DNA of 64,000 nt. Source: Poriferisodalis sp965215815. GTDB taxonomy: Bacteria > Actinomycetota > Acidimicrobiia > Acidimicrobiales > Poriferisodalaceae. The stretch is from the NCBI RefSeq assembly GCF_965215815.1, contig NZ_CBDCEO010000012.1:930001-994000 (forward strand), given 5' to 3'. The translations under genes and the position numbers were made by a program. The notes under the pieces are model-generated. The model saw nothing but the letters and a program-made list of their open reading frames with translations, made no database searches and had not been told where the DNA came from. Shown piece by piece: positions 33,174-41,318 of this stretch (positions are counted from its first letter, which is position 1; each line of letters begins with the position of its first letter).

Positions 33174-35815
33174 GCGCCGCCGCGCTGCTCGCCCAGGCAG
33201 ACGCCGAGGAGGTTCAAGAAACCGGCCACTTCATTGACAAGTTCATCGACACCGTCACCAGTCCCGAGGCCGGTGACCGCGTCGCCGACTGGCTCACAAC
33301 TGGCGTGGAATGGGCGGTGGCCGCAGCGCTGTTCGCTGTGCCGGCATTGTTGATCTTCGGAGGGATACGGGGCCGTCGCTACGCGATCGGTGCTGGCGGA
33401 CTGCTCGGATTAATCGCGGTGTGGTGGTACCGCAGCCGACCTGACGTGGTCGTGGCCTCGGGCACCCGCACGTTCATCGAGGACGGGCAGATATTTGAGT
33501 GCCGCGACGCGGTGATTGACGCACAGGGCGATCTCGTGGAGTGCGGCTCCGGCTTGATCGCACAGGTGCGGCAGAACACGGTGCTGGACCAGTGGCATAT
33601 ACCTGTGGGCGACTGGGTGGAGCAGGTCGTGTTCTGGGTGGATAACAACATGGAAGCCACCTTGGGTGTCATCGAGTGGCCATTCGCCAAGCTGCTCAAC
33701 GTCATCGTGGACCAATGGCTGCTCAAGCTGTCGTGGCTCACCGTGTGCCTGGCGGTGTTCTTGCTGGGCTGGCTGGTGCGCAACTTCCAAGTCGGCGCCA
33801 TGGCGTTCATCGGATTGCTCATCTGCGGGCTGCTGGGCGAGGCCTACTGGCGTCAGACCGCGCTCACCATCGGCTTCATCGGCGTGGCGGTGCTGCTGTG
33901 CGTGATCGTCGGCATCCCAATCGGCGTGCTGTGCGGGCGGGTGGACAGCGCTTGGAAAGTGGTCCGGCCCGTGCTCGATGCCATGCAGGTCGTCCACTCC
34001 TTTGTGTACATGCTGCCCTTCATCTTCTTCTTCGGCATCGGGTTCGTCTCCGCCACGATGGTGACGATGACCTTTGCCCTGCCGCCGCTGATTCGGCTGA
34101 CCAATTTGGGCATCCGACAAGTGCCCGAGGACGTGGTGGAGGCGTCGAGGGCCTACGGCGCACCCGAATGGCGGGTGTTGACCGACGTGCAGCTGCCGCT
34201 GGCCCGCCCCGCAATCATGACGGGTCTGAACCAGACGCTGCTGTTGGCGATCTCCATGCTGGGCATCGCGGCGATCATGGGCGCTGGCGGCTTAGGTCGG
34301 CTGCTGTTCACGGCTATCTCAAACCTCGACATCGCTCTTGCAGGCTCGGCCGGTCTGGCCTTCTTTCTGGTGGCCGTGGTACTGGACAGGCTGAGCCAGC
34401 CAGAGTCGAGCGATTCGGGCAACTTGCTCAGTCGCATCACTCAAGCTTGGGCCAACCGGCGCACACCGGAGAAGCTGCTGGTGCAACAGGCCGAGGCCGA
34501 AAGCAGCGACGCAGCCAGAAAGCTGGCGGCACAACCCGAAGCACCCGAGGAATCGTTCGTGCCCGCAGGTCGCCCCGAGCGTGCCGCTGCAGTCGTGACG
34601 GCTGTCGGCTCGCTCGTGACGCTGGTCGCACTGGCGTTGCCGTGGAACATCGATGCCGGACTCGTCTCGGCCTATGCCCGCAGCACCGACGCGGACCTCC
34701 GGACCGAGCAGTGCTCGGGCGACTGGATCGACGTGCAGTCACTCAACCCGTTGGCAGAGGCCGGCAGCAATCGCGTGTGTGACGGCTCCGAGTCATTGCT
34801 CTCCAACAGCTTCAACGGCGTGTCGGCCTCGGGCGGCTCATGGTTCGGCATCTTCATCGCCATAGCGGCCGCTGTGGCCTTTATCGCCGCCTACAACACC
34901 CTGTTTCGGCGTGGCCGCGGTTCTGGCTGGTTCACCGCGCACGGTGCTGCGGCGTTCTCGCTGGCGTCGCTGGCCACCGCGGCGGTGTACCTGTTGGCGA
35001 ACCCGCCGGACAGGGTCGAGATCTACAGCGCCGGCATCGGCGTCTATGTCGCCGTCGCGGGAGCGCTGCTGGCGACCGGCGGCGCCTTTACATGGTTGTG
35101 GCGGGCGCCAATGGCTGCTCGCAGGCCGCTGCCGGCAACGGTGGCGTGGGGCCGGCTGCTGGGCGCCGCGTTCGCCGTGTTGCTGCTGGTGGGCGGCGGC
35201 TACGCAGGTTGGAGCTTCGACACTCGGACCGAATCGGTGATCAGCGATGAGCTGCGCGCTGAGCTCGATGCCATCGCCGCCGAAGGCGAAGCTGCGGCTG
35301 CAGCAGCTGTGGCTGCCGATGCAGCCGCAGATGAAGCATTTGAGGCTGGGGATGTCGTTGCCGAACAAGAGCAACGTCGAGTGGAGAACCAAGCGCTGGC
35401 GCTGGCGGGGATCAGGGCCGCCGATATCACCGCGAAGATCGCGTTGGCAAAACGCACCGGCGACATCATCCACGACGGCTTTGAATCCGAGGGCGCTGGG
35501 CTGGGCATCTGGACATTCATCGCAGGCCTCGCCGCCCTCGGGCTCTCGTTGCCGGCAATCGGACTGCTGGGCATCGAGGAGAGCCTCCGGTACCGCTGGA
35601 GCACGCTGGTGGCAGGAATCGGCTTGGGCATAGCCATCATCCCGCTGGCATGGATCCTGACCATCGCCCGCGTCGCAGACACCAACTTGGTCTCTGGCGT
35701 CGGATCGGTCTTCGTGATGGCCGCTGGTGTGACCCTGTTTGCCGCGTCACGGGGAACCCTGTCAGAGTTCGAGCGGAACAAGATCTACGGCGATATCCCC
35801 GCCAACACTGGCTAG
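33170..35815 (+). CDS. proW: Glycine betaine/proline ABC transporter permease (ProW type) with long C-terminal extension, 881 aa
   Basis: Residues about 190-405 are a standard OpuAB/ProW permease domain: the cytoplasmic EAA-like loop is in EDVVEASRAYGAPEWRVLTDVQLPLARPAIM, with MGAGGLGRLLF near the end. ProW is normally about 350 residues; this protein continues for another 460. The extension has at least six more hydrophobic segments (for example GSLVTLVALALPWNIDAGL and GLAALGLSLPAIGLLGIEE), a soluble loop with two Cys (about 515-550) and an Ala/Glu-rich helical stretch (about 690-760). The N-terminal 180 residues are also longer than usual, with two or three helices. The start is a GTG at 33170 with GGGAGG 8 bases upstream, overlapping the proV stop (GTGA). 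The role of the extension is unknown. Confidence 0.9.
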   Translation: MSAAALLAQADAEEVQETGHFIDKFIDTVTSPEAGDRVADWLTTGVEWAVAAALFAVPALLIFGGIRGRRYAIGAGGLLGLIAVWWYRSRPDVVVASGTRTFIEDGQIFECRDAVIDAQGDLVECGSGLIAQVRQNTVLDQWHIPVGDWVEQVVFWVDNNMEATLGVIEWPFAKLLNVIVDQWLLKLSWLTVCLAVFLLGWLVRNFQVGAMAFIGLLICGLLGEAYWRQTALTIGFIGVAVLLCVIVGIPIGVLCGRVDSAWKVVRPVLDAMQVVHSFVYMLPFIFFFGIGFVSATMVTMTFALPPLIRLTNLGIRQVPEDVVEASRAYGAPEWRVLTDVQLPLARPAIMTGLNQTLLLAISMLGIAAIMGAGGLGRLLFTAISNLDIALAGSAGLAFFLVAVVLDRLSQPESSDSGNLLSRITQAWANRRTPEKLLVQQAEAESSDAARKLAAQPEAPEESFVPAGRPERAAAVVTAVGSLVTLVALALPWNIDAGLVSAYARSTDADLRTEQCSGDWIDVQSLNPLAEAGSNRVCDGSESLLSNSFNGVSASGGSWFGIFIAIAAAVAFIAAYNTLFRRGRGSGWFTAHGAAAFSLASLATAAVYLLANPPDRVEIYSAGIGVYVAVAGALLATGGAFTWLWRAPMAARRPLPATVAWGRLLGAAFAVLLLVGGGYAGWSFDTRTESVISDELRAELDAIAAEGEAAAAAAVAADAAADEAFEAGDVVAEQEQRRVENQALALAGIRAADITAKIALAKRTGDIIHDGFESEGAGLGIWTFIAGLAALGLSLPAIGLLGIEESLRYRWSTLVAGIGLGIAIIPLAWILTIARVADTNLVSGVGSVFVMAAGVTLFAASRGTLSEFERNKIYGDIPANTG

Positions 35816-36005
35816 TTGCTGAGGCGAGCCGTGCAAAGTAATCCGAACATGTATGCGCGGTCTAGGGTTTAGGGCGCGCAGGCACCCGACTACGCTGCCA
35901 TTCAAGGAGCCCTCGTCGATCCGGGCGAACGGCGCCGCACATGCGTGGTCGCAACATGGTGCACCGCGTGACGCAATCTGTCGCAGATCAGGGAGGATCT
36001 CCGAA

Positions 36006-37211
36006 ATGAAAACGAAACGATTGACCAAGCTGCTGTTGTTACTAGCAGCGTTCGCGCTATTCGCTGCCGCGTGCGGCGGTGATGACGACGACGATGCCAC
36101 TGCCACTGCGGAAACAGAGGCACCCGCCGCCACCACCGAAGCCATGGTCGAAGAAGAGCCGATGGAAGAGGCGATGTCGATGACGCCTGGCGATGGCGTC
36201 TCGGTGACGATGGGCCGCGCCGATTGGACCACCGGCTACTTCCAGGCCGAGCTGTACCGGCAGCTGCTCACCGAGCTCGGCTACACGGTGTCAGATCCCG
36301 CCGAACTCGAGCTAGGGCCCAACAACGGCTACGTGGCGATGGCCGCTGGCGACATGGACTTCTGGGTCAATAGCTGGTACCCAGGCCACAAGGCATGGCT
36401 GGCGGGCGAACTGCCCGACGGCTCGCTGGTTGGCGACCACCTGACTGTGCTGGGTGAGGAGATGATCGCCGGGGGGCTTCAGGGCTTCCTGGTGACCAAG
36501 TCCTTCGCCGACGAATTCGGTGTCTACACGCTGGACGCTCTGAACAGCAATGCTGACGCGATTGCAGCGTTCGATGCAACCGACCCGGTGCCCGGCAACG
36601 GCATTGCCGACATCTTCGGCTGCCCCGAGTCGTGGACCTGCGACAACATCATTACCGCGCAGATCGCCTTCTCGGGCTGGGAGAACATCACACAGACGAT
36701 CGCCGGCTATGACGCCATGTTCGTCCAAGCTGTGGATAACGCCAATGCGGGCATCCCGATGGTGGCCTACACCTGGACGCCTTCGGCGTACATCACCGAG
36801 TTGCGCCCCGGCGACAACGTCTACTGGATTGGTGTTGACAACATCCTCGACGACTCGAACCCCACGGGCATCGAGGGCGGCGAGCAATACGACCAGACCG
36901 GCGACGGCACAGGCGGCTACGCAGCCATCGGTGCCGACCAGTGCCCGGCAGCCGCGGACAACGCCGACGGGCTGTGCCCGATCGGATGGATCGCAGCCGA
37001 CATCCTGGCGACCGCCAACAACGACTTCATCGACGCCAACCCTGCAGCCAAGGCGCTGCTCGAGGCGGTCAAGCTGTCGGTGATCGAGGTCTCGCTGGCC
37101 AACGTCGACCAAGAAGCCGGCGCCGCACCCGGCGATTTGGCCACTGCGTGGATCGCTGAGAACCGCGCCACGGTCGACGCCTGGCTCGAAGCAGCACGCG
37201 CCGCTGCGTAG
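36006..37211 (+). CDS. proX: Glycine betaine-binding lipoprotein (ProX type), 401 aa
   Basis: Extracytoplasmic substrate-binding protein of the proVWX importer. It has a lipoprotein signal: KRLTKLLLLL core and lipobox LFAAAC with lipidated Cys23, then a Glu/Thr/Ala-rich linker (about 30-60). The ProX-type binding domain follows, with DFWVNSWYPGH, whose Trp and Tyr fit an aromatic cage for quaternary ammonium groups, and TWTPSAYI near residue 260. The ATG at 36006 follows GGGAGGA by 8 bases. A 190-base gap after proW may hold a separate promoter. A perfect 12-bp-stem hairpin ends the operon. Confidence 0.92.
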   Translation: MKTKRLTKLLLLLAAFALFAAACGGDDDDDATATAETEAPAATTEAMVEEEPMEEAMSMTPGDGVSVTMGRADWTTGYFQAELYRQLLTELGYTVSDPAELELGPNNGYVAMAAGDMDFWVNSWYPGHKAWLAGELPDGSLVGDHLTVLGEEMIAGGLQGFLVTKSFADEFGVYTLDALNSNADAIAAFDATDPVPGNGIADIFGCPESWTCDNIITAQIAFSGWENITQTIAGYDAMFVQAVDNANAGIPMVAYTWTPSAYITELRPGDNVYWIGVDNILDDSNPTGIEGGEQYDQTGDGTGGYAAIGADQCPAAADNADGLCPIGWIAADILATANNDFIDANPAAKALLEAVKLSVIEVSLANVDQEAGAAPGDLATAWIAENRATVDAWLEAARAAA

Positions 37212-37261
37212 GCAACTGAATGCAGCCGTCGCCCGTCAGGGCTGACGGCGCAGGCGCACAA

Positions 37262-37295
37262 CAGAGGGTGCCGGACTCCGGTTCGGCACCCTCTG
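37262..37295. terminator. 12-bp perfect hairpin between convergent proX and SDR genes
   Basis: CAGAGGGTGCCG (37262-37273) pairs perfectly with CGGCACCCTCTG (37284-37295) around a 10-base loop. It lies between two convergent stops and probably terminates both directions. There is no T-run on either side. Confidence 0.7.
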
Positions 37296-37311
37296 CGCGT
37301 TCGGGCGCTTG

Positions 37312-38139
37312 TCAGTCTTCGAGTTCGGGCAGCGCCGGCGGAGCGCTCGTTGCGGTCACCCGGGCCAGACCACCGTCCACCACGAGCGTCTCGCCGGTGA
37401 CGTAACGGGAAGCATCGGACGCGAAGAACAGCACGACGTCGGCGATGTCGTCGCCGAAGCCCCAGCGCTTGAGCGCTACCTGGCCGGCAAGGTCTGCTAT
37501 CAGGCCTGGCACGTTGTTGCGTGCCTCTTCCCAGATAGCCGTCGCGATCAGACCGGGTGCAATCGAGTTCACCCTGATGCCGTCAGGGCCCCAGTCCGCG
37601 GCGAGCGCCCGGGTCATGGCGTCAACGGCGCCCTTGGTGCCGGCATAGGCGACGCGGCCAAGCGGACCGTGCACGCCGGCGACCGAGCTGATGTTGATGA
37701 CCGAACCGCCGCCCCGAGCGATCATCGACGGTGCCAGGCCGGTGCTCAGCATCACCAGGGACCGCACGTTGATCGAGAACACCAGGTCGAAATCTGCTTC
37801 GGTGAGCTGTGCAGGCGTGCGCCGCATGGGAATGCCCGCATTGTTGACAAGCACATCCACGCCGTCGACCTCGTTGAGGATGCGACGAGCCAAGTCGGTG
37901 CCTGCGCCTGCCGGTGCAAGATCGGCAGTCAGGGTGATCGGGTCATGCTGCAACTCGGCTGCTACGCGATCGAGATCCGCAGTGGTCCGGCCGGTCAGAA
38001 CAACTCGGGCACCGGCGGCGTCCAGCGCTCGGGCGCTGGCTTCGCCAATGCCACGGCTCGCCCCGGTGACCACCGCCACCTTGCCGTCAAGCCGGTGATC
38101 CGTGTTGATGGAGCTGTCAGTGTTGGCTGCGGGAGTCAT
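37312..38139 (-). CDS. Short-chain dehydrogenase/reductase (SDR, classical), 275 aa
   Basis: NAD(P)-dependent oxidoreductase of the classical SDR group. The cofactor motif is VVTGASRGIGEAS, followed by VLTGRTTADLD (Arg in this position suggests NADP), DVLVNNAGIP, the catalytic Ser in VINISSVAG, and YAGTKGA with the Tyr-x3-Lys pair. The C-terminus (GDDIADVVLFFASDASRYVTGETLVVDGG) is standard. It is close to 3-oxoacyl-ACP reductase/FabG-like and secondary-alcohol dehydrogenases; the substrate is unknown. The start at 38139 follows a TAGCTT -10 by 6 bases. The Cys-nucleophile hydrolase lies 66 bases upstream on the same strand. Confidence 0.9.
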   Translation of the reverse strand: MTPAANTDSSINTDHRLDGKVAVVTGASRGIGEASARALDAAGARVVLTGRTTADLDRVAAELQHDPITLTADLAPAGAGTDLARRILNEVDGVDVLVNNAGIPMRRTPAQLTEADFDLVFSINVRSLVMLSTGLAPSMIARGGGSVINISSVAGVHGPLGRVAYAGTKGAVDAMTRALAADWGPDGIRVNSIAPGLIATAIWEEARNNVPGLIADLAGQVALKRWGFGDDIADVVLFFASDASRYVTGETLVVDGGLARVTATSAPPALPELED

Positions 38140-38145
38140 GCGCGC

Positions 38146-38151
38146 AAGCTA
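38146..38151 (-). promoter_or_regulatory. -10 hexamer TAGCTT of a leaderless promoter
   Basis: On the minus strand TAGCTT ends 6 bases before the ATG at 38139. Confidence 0.45.
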
Positions 38152-38205
38152 ACGCGCAGCGCCGACCGATCGGCGAGGGTGCCTGCCGGCCCGGGCTCTT
38201 CGGAC

Positions 38206-38931
38206 TTAAGCGGGTGTGTGCTCGACCAGAAATGCAGCGAACTGCGCCATGGCAGCAGACCGCGCATCGCCGTCCATCCAGTCCTCGATCAGTGTCGAAT
38301 TCGGCGCAACCTCGTGGACGATCCGCGACGAAGACTCGGGGTGATACAGGTCGCCTCCGAGCAGCACCAGAAGCGGCGTCTGCACGGTGGCTACGAAGTC
38401 ACGGTCCACGTTGAACAGGAAGTTGTCGCCGTCGTACATGTTGGACCGGAACTGCTTCCAAGCCGCCTCGTCAACATCGGGATGTGCATCGCGGATGGCT
38501 GCTTCCCAGTCGTCAAACATGCCATAGAAGGCGTGACGGTTCTCGTCGAGCCCGATGGTCTGGAACAGCGTGGCGCTGGCCACCCGTTCGGGTGCTGCCG
38601 CGATCAGCCCCATGATGTAGGGGCCGCCGATACACATTCCTGCCAGGTGGAACTGCTCGCAGCCGAGGTGGTCCATGAGCGCCAGCTGGTCTGCGGTGTA
38701 GGTCGCCCAACCGTCTTCCGCCGAGACCGGGGCGGTCGAACGGCCGGCATTTCGTTGGTCCATTGCGATGACCCGGTACTGGTCGGCCAGCTGGGTGATC
38801 GGATTCCACGGGGTCGATTCCCAGAACGAAGCTGCCGAACGCATCCCGCCTGGGGCAATGAGCAACAGCGGGAAGCCGGAGCCGTAATCGTCGTAGTGGA
38901 TGTCCACGGAGCCCTGTGTGAAGTTCGCCAT
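38206..38931 (-). CDS. Alpha/beta hydrolase with Cys nucleophile, 241 aa
   Basis: Alpha/beta hydrolase fold: HYDDYGSGFPLLLIAPGGMRSA, then MDQRNAGRST and the elbow HLAGMCIGGPYI. The elbow reads G-M-C-I-G, so Cys100 stands where Ser is usual; dienelactone hydrolases also use Cys here. The C-terminal region where the relay His should be (LIEDWMDGDARSAAM) has no obvious His; a candidate acid lies in GGDLYHPESSSR. The ATG at 38931 is chosen because family sequence starts there. An open frame continues upstream but would cross the divergent neighbour. The SDR follows downstream. Substrate is unknown. Confidence 0.82.
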   Translation of the reverse strand: MANFTQGSVDIHYDDYGSGFPLLLIAPGGMRSAASFWESTPWNPITQLADQYRVIAMDQRNAGRSTAPVSAEDGWATYTADQLALMDHLGCEQFHLAGMCIGGPYIMGLIAAAPERVASATLFQTIGLDENRHAFYGMFDDWEAAIRDAHPDVDEAAWKQFRSNMYDGDNFLFNVDRDFVATVQTPLLVLLGGDLYHPESSSRIVHEVAPNSTLIEDWMDGDARSAAMAQFAAFLVEHTPA

Positions 38932-39026
38932 GGCGCCAGTCTGCCCGGAGCACAACGGCGCGGCATCGGCAACGGCCGCCCGGCCACTGAGACAATCCGC
39001 AGATGGGCCAGTAATCTGCCCCGGCG

Positions 39027-39878
39027 ATGATGCGGCTGACCACCTCTGACGGCGAGCACGCCGTGCTGCACGACCTCGGCGGACACGGGGCACCCCTGCT
39101 CATGACGCATGGCAATGGACTCAACGCCGGCATGTGGGCGACAGTGGTGCCACATCTGCGCGACGCGTTCCACTGCTGGGGACTTGACTTCCGAGGCCAC
39201 GGCGCTTCGCGGCCACAGCACGACAGCATGTCGGTCGAGCGACCGCGCTTCGTCGACGAGGTACTGACCGCAGTCAATGCCTTGGGCGGCGAGCCGATGC
39301 TCGCAGTCGGCCACTCCTTGGGGGCAGCCAGTCTCCTGCTCGCCGAGCTGCGCCAGCCGGACACCTACCGGGGGCTGTATCTCTACGAACCGGTGCTCGT
39401 GCCTGCGGATTTCCCGCGGCCTGACTCCGATCACGAGCTTGTGGTGGCATCACGGCGACGCCGTATCCGCTTTGCGACCGTCGACGAGGCGTATGAGCGC
39501 TTCGTCTCGAAACCTCCGTTCTCGCGCTGCGAGCCCACCGCAGTGCGGGCGTACGTCGAGATCGGCACGTATCCCTCGGGCGACGACGCAGTGCGGCTGT
39601 CGTGCTCAGGCGATACCGAGGCACGTATCTACGAGGCCAGCGTGCCCGTCGTCTACAGCGACTTCGCCGCAGTGACATGCCCGACGGTGGTGGCTCGTGG
39701 CGATTCCTTCGCCCAGTGGAACGAAATACCGCCACAGGTCGCGCAACCCATCGCCGAAGCGCTCGGCAATGGACGCCTCGAGGCGTTCGCTGAGCTCAGC
39801 CATTTCGGCCCCATGGAGAACGGCGAACTGGTCGCAAAGTCCATCCGCGCCCATCTGGAGCCGCTCGTCGCGGCGTAG
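39027..39878 (+). CDS. Alpha/beta hydrolase, paralogue of the 25.9-kb hydrolase, 283 aa
   Basis: Alpha/beta hydrolase with LLMTHGNGLNAGMWA, LDFRGHGASRP, nucleophile elbow AVGHSLGAASLLLAE and relay-His motif ELSHFGPMENG. The elbow and HFGP blocks match the gene at 25854-26753 closely, as does the YEPV segment after the elbow, so the two are paralogues now 13 kb apart. A second ATG at 39030 directly follows the first. TAATCT lies 9 bases before the start. It is divergent from the Cys-nucleophile hydrolase (95-base gap) and convergent with the amidohydrolase. Confidence 0.87.
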   Translation: MMRLTTSDGEHAVLHDLGGHGAPLLMTHGNGLNAGMWATVVPHLRDAFHCWGLDFRGHGASRPQHDSMSVERPRFVDEVLTAVNALGGEPMLAVGHSLGAASLLLAELRQPDTYRGLYLYEPVLVPADFPRPDSDHELVVASRRRRIRFATVDEAYERFVSKPPFSRCEPTAVRAYVEIGTYPSGDDAVRLSCSGDTEARIYEASVPVVYSDFAAVTCPTVVARGDSFAQWNEIPPQVAQPIAEALGNGRLEAFAELSHFGPMENGELVAKSIRAHLEPLVAA

Positions 39879-39913
39879 CCGCGAGAGGCAAGCACAGGCG
39901 GCGTAGCCGCGAG
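39870..39913. repeat. 16-base direct repeat at a gene end
   Basis: GCGGCGTAGCCGCGAG occurs at 39870-39885 and 39898-39913. Each copy contains a GCGGC-gta-GCCGC mini-hairpin. The first copy includes the hydrolase stop codon. It lies between convergent genes and may terminate both. Confidence 0.5.
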
Positions 39914-39923
39914 CAACTCAGGC

Positions 39924-41066
39924 TTAGGCGGCAGCGGGGAGGGCGTCGGGATCGAGGTTGTAGAGCCCGAGGACGTTGCCCCAGACCATCTGTTCTGTTT
40001 CGTCGTCGGGTACGCCCGAGAGAATCTCGTCGAGGATCGGCCGAGAGTTCGGCCAGATCGAGTCGTGGTGGGGATAGTCGTTGCCCCACACCAGGTTGCT
40101 GACGCCGATCGAGTGCCGAGTGGCGATGCCTTCGGTGTCGTCTTCGAAGGTGACCCAGAAGTTCCGGTCGAAGTACTCCGACGGCTTCATGGTGAGCTCG
40201 TCGGACACCTCCCACGGAGTGCGGTACGCAGCGTGGTCGAGACGCTGCTTGAAGTGGCCCACCCAGCCGGTCTCGTACTCGGCACACACGAAGCGCAGTT
40301 GGGGGAATCGCTCGACGACGCCACCGCAGATGAGGTCGATCATCGTGTTGGCGATGGTCGTGTGAGCCAGCGTGTAGCCCTTGAGGTGGCCGCCTGGTGT
40401 GCCCCAATGCTCGGGCATCCCGCCTTCGAGGCTTGACCCCGTGAAGATGTGCATGGTGAGCGGCACGCCGAACTCCTGGGCGCGGGCCCAGAACGGGTCG
40501 AAATCGGGGTGGCAGTAGGGCTTGGCGGGGTCGATGTGAGCGGGGATGGCAAACCCGCGCACGCCGAGCTCGGCCGAGCGATCGATCTCTGCGATTGCCC
40601 GCTCGACGTCGGGCAACGGGAGACAGCCGACGCCAATGAGGCGGTTGCGGTCCACCGAGCAATAGTTGAGCACCCAGTCGTTGTGGTTCCGGAACGCAGC
40701 GTCACGCACTTCGTCGTCACCGATGGCGAAGGTGAACATCGACAGGCTGGGGTACATGACCTCGCCCACGATCCCGTCCTGAGCCTGTTCGTCGAGGCGC
40801 GCAGTCGGATCCATCACACCGGGGTTGAAGCCGTCGTATCCCTGCTCGATGCGAGCGTGAGTAGCCGGGTCCGACAGGCTGGCGCCCGCGATTCCCAGCC
40901 GGCCTACCGGCACTGGGCGGATGCCGCCCGGCAGCACCAACCAGGTGCCAGGCTTGTCGTTGTAGTCCTTGCTGATGAACGGTGCCCGGTCGCCGAACCG
41001 GTCGGTCAGCCCTGCGTAGATCTCAGCCGCCTCGACCACGTGCGAGTCACACGAGTAGTACCGCAT
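39924..41066 (-). CDS. Amidohydrolase 2-family metal-dependent hydrolase/decarboxylase, 380 aa
   Basis: TIM-barrel metal enzyme of the amidohydrolase_2 (ACMSD-like) group, which includes decarboxylases and C-C hydrolases of aromatic catabolism. The N-terminus has SCDSHVVE in place of the more common DxHxH, so only one His of that motif is visible. Later features are PLTMHIFTGSS (metal His), RFVCAEYETGW and the C-terminal LVWGNDYPHHDSIWP, where Asp is the usual metal ligand. Sequences with DSHVVEP are common in actinobacterial clusters for aromatic or terpenoid breakdown. The start at 41066 follows GGGGGAGA with short spacing. It is divergent from the quinone oxidoreductase. Confidence 0.87.
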   Translation of the reverse strand: MRYYSCDSHVVEAAEIYAGLTDRFGDRAPFISKDYNDKPGTWLVLPGGIRPVPVGRLGIAGASLSDPATHARIEQGYDGFNPGVMDPTARLDEQAQDGIVGEVMYPSLSMFTFAIGDDEVRDAAFRNHNDWVLNYCSVDRNRLIGVGCLPLPDVERAIAEIDRSAELGVRGFAIPAHIDPAKPYCHPDFDPFWARAQEFGVPLTMHIFTGSSLEGGMPEHWGTPGGHLKGYTLAHTTIANTMIDLICGGVVERFPQLRFVCAEYETGWVGHFKQRLDHAAYRTPWEVSDELTMKPSEYFDRNFWVTFEDDTEGIATRHSIGVSNLVWGNDYPHHDSIWPNSRPILDEILSGVPDDETEQMVWGNVLGLYNLDPDALPAAA

Positions 41067-41318
41067 CGCTCTCCCCCATCGGCGCTGAAGCGCCTGGTCG
41101 CCAATTCGTGGCCAACAGTATCAGCGGCCCGCGATCGGCTACTGAGAGGCGACAGAGAGGCCGCGCGAATGAGTGTGCCCGCTGCGGAGGCGGCAGGGCC
41201 CTCGGCTCCGGGAATCCAGCAGGTTCCAACCTCGCAGAGTTCCCTGCCGCCTCCGCACCTATGACGTCCGTGCCTATCCGCTGATGCTCATAGGCGCTCG
41301 GTGTGCAATCGTGTCGCC
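41067..41318. other. 252-base divergent intergenic region with a structured core
   Basis: Lies between the amidohydrolase and quinone-oxidoreductase starts. It holds the 16-base inverted repeat described separately and otherwise no gene-like sequence. Confidence 0.5.
41183..41257. repeat. 16-base perfect inverted repeat with structured 43-base interior
   Basis: TGCGGAGGCGGCAGGG (41183-41198) and CCCTGCCGCCTCCGCA (41242-41257) are exact reverse complements. The 43-base interior can form a smaller hairpin around GGAATCC...AGGTTCC. It sits between divergent genes, so it is not a simple terminator. Confidence 0.65.

Noticed and set aside
39012..39017. TAATCT as a leaderless -10 for the hydrolase at 39027
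   Set aside because: Ends 9 bases before the ATG, outside the 6-7 base spacing seen at the other starts, so not counted.
37309..39030. 573-codon plus-strand open frame over the SDR and hydrolase genes
   Set aside because: Antisense to genes with intact catalytic motifs; low-complexity His/Arg/Gly composition.
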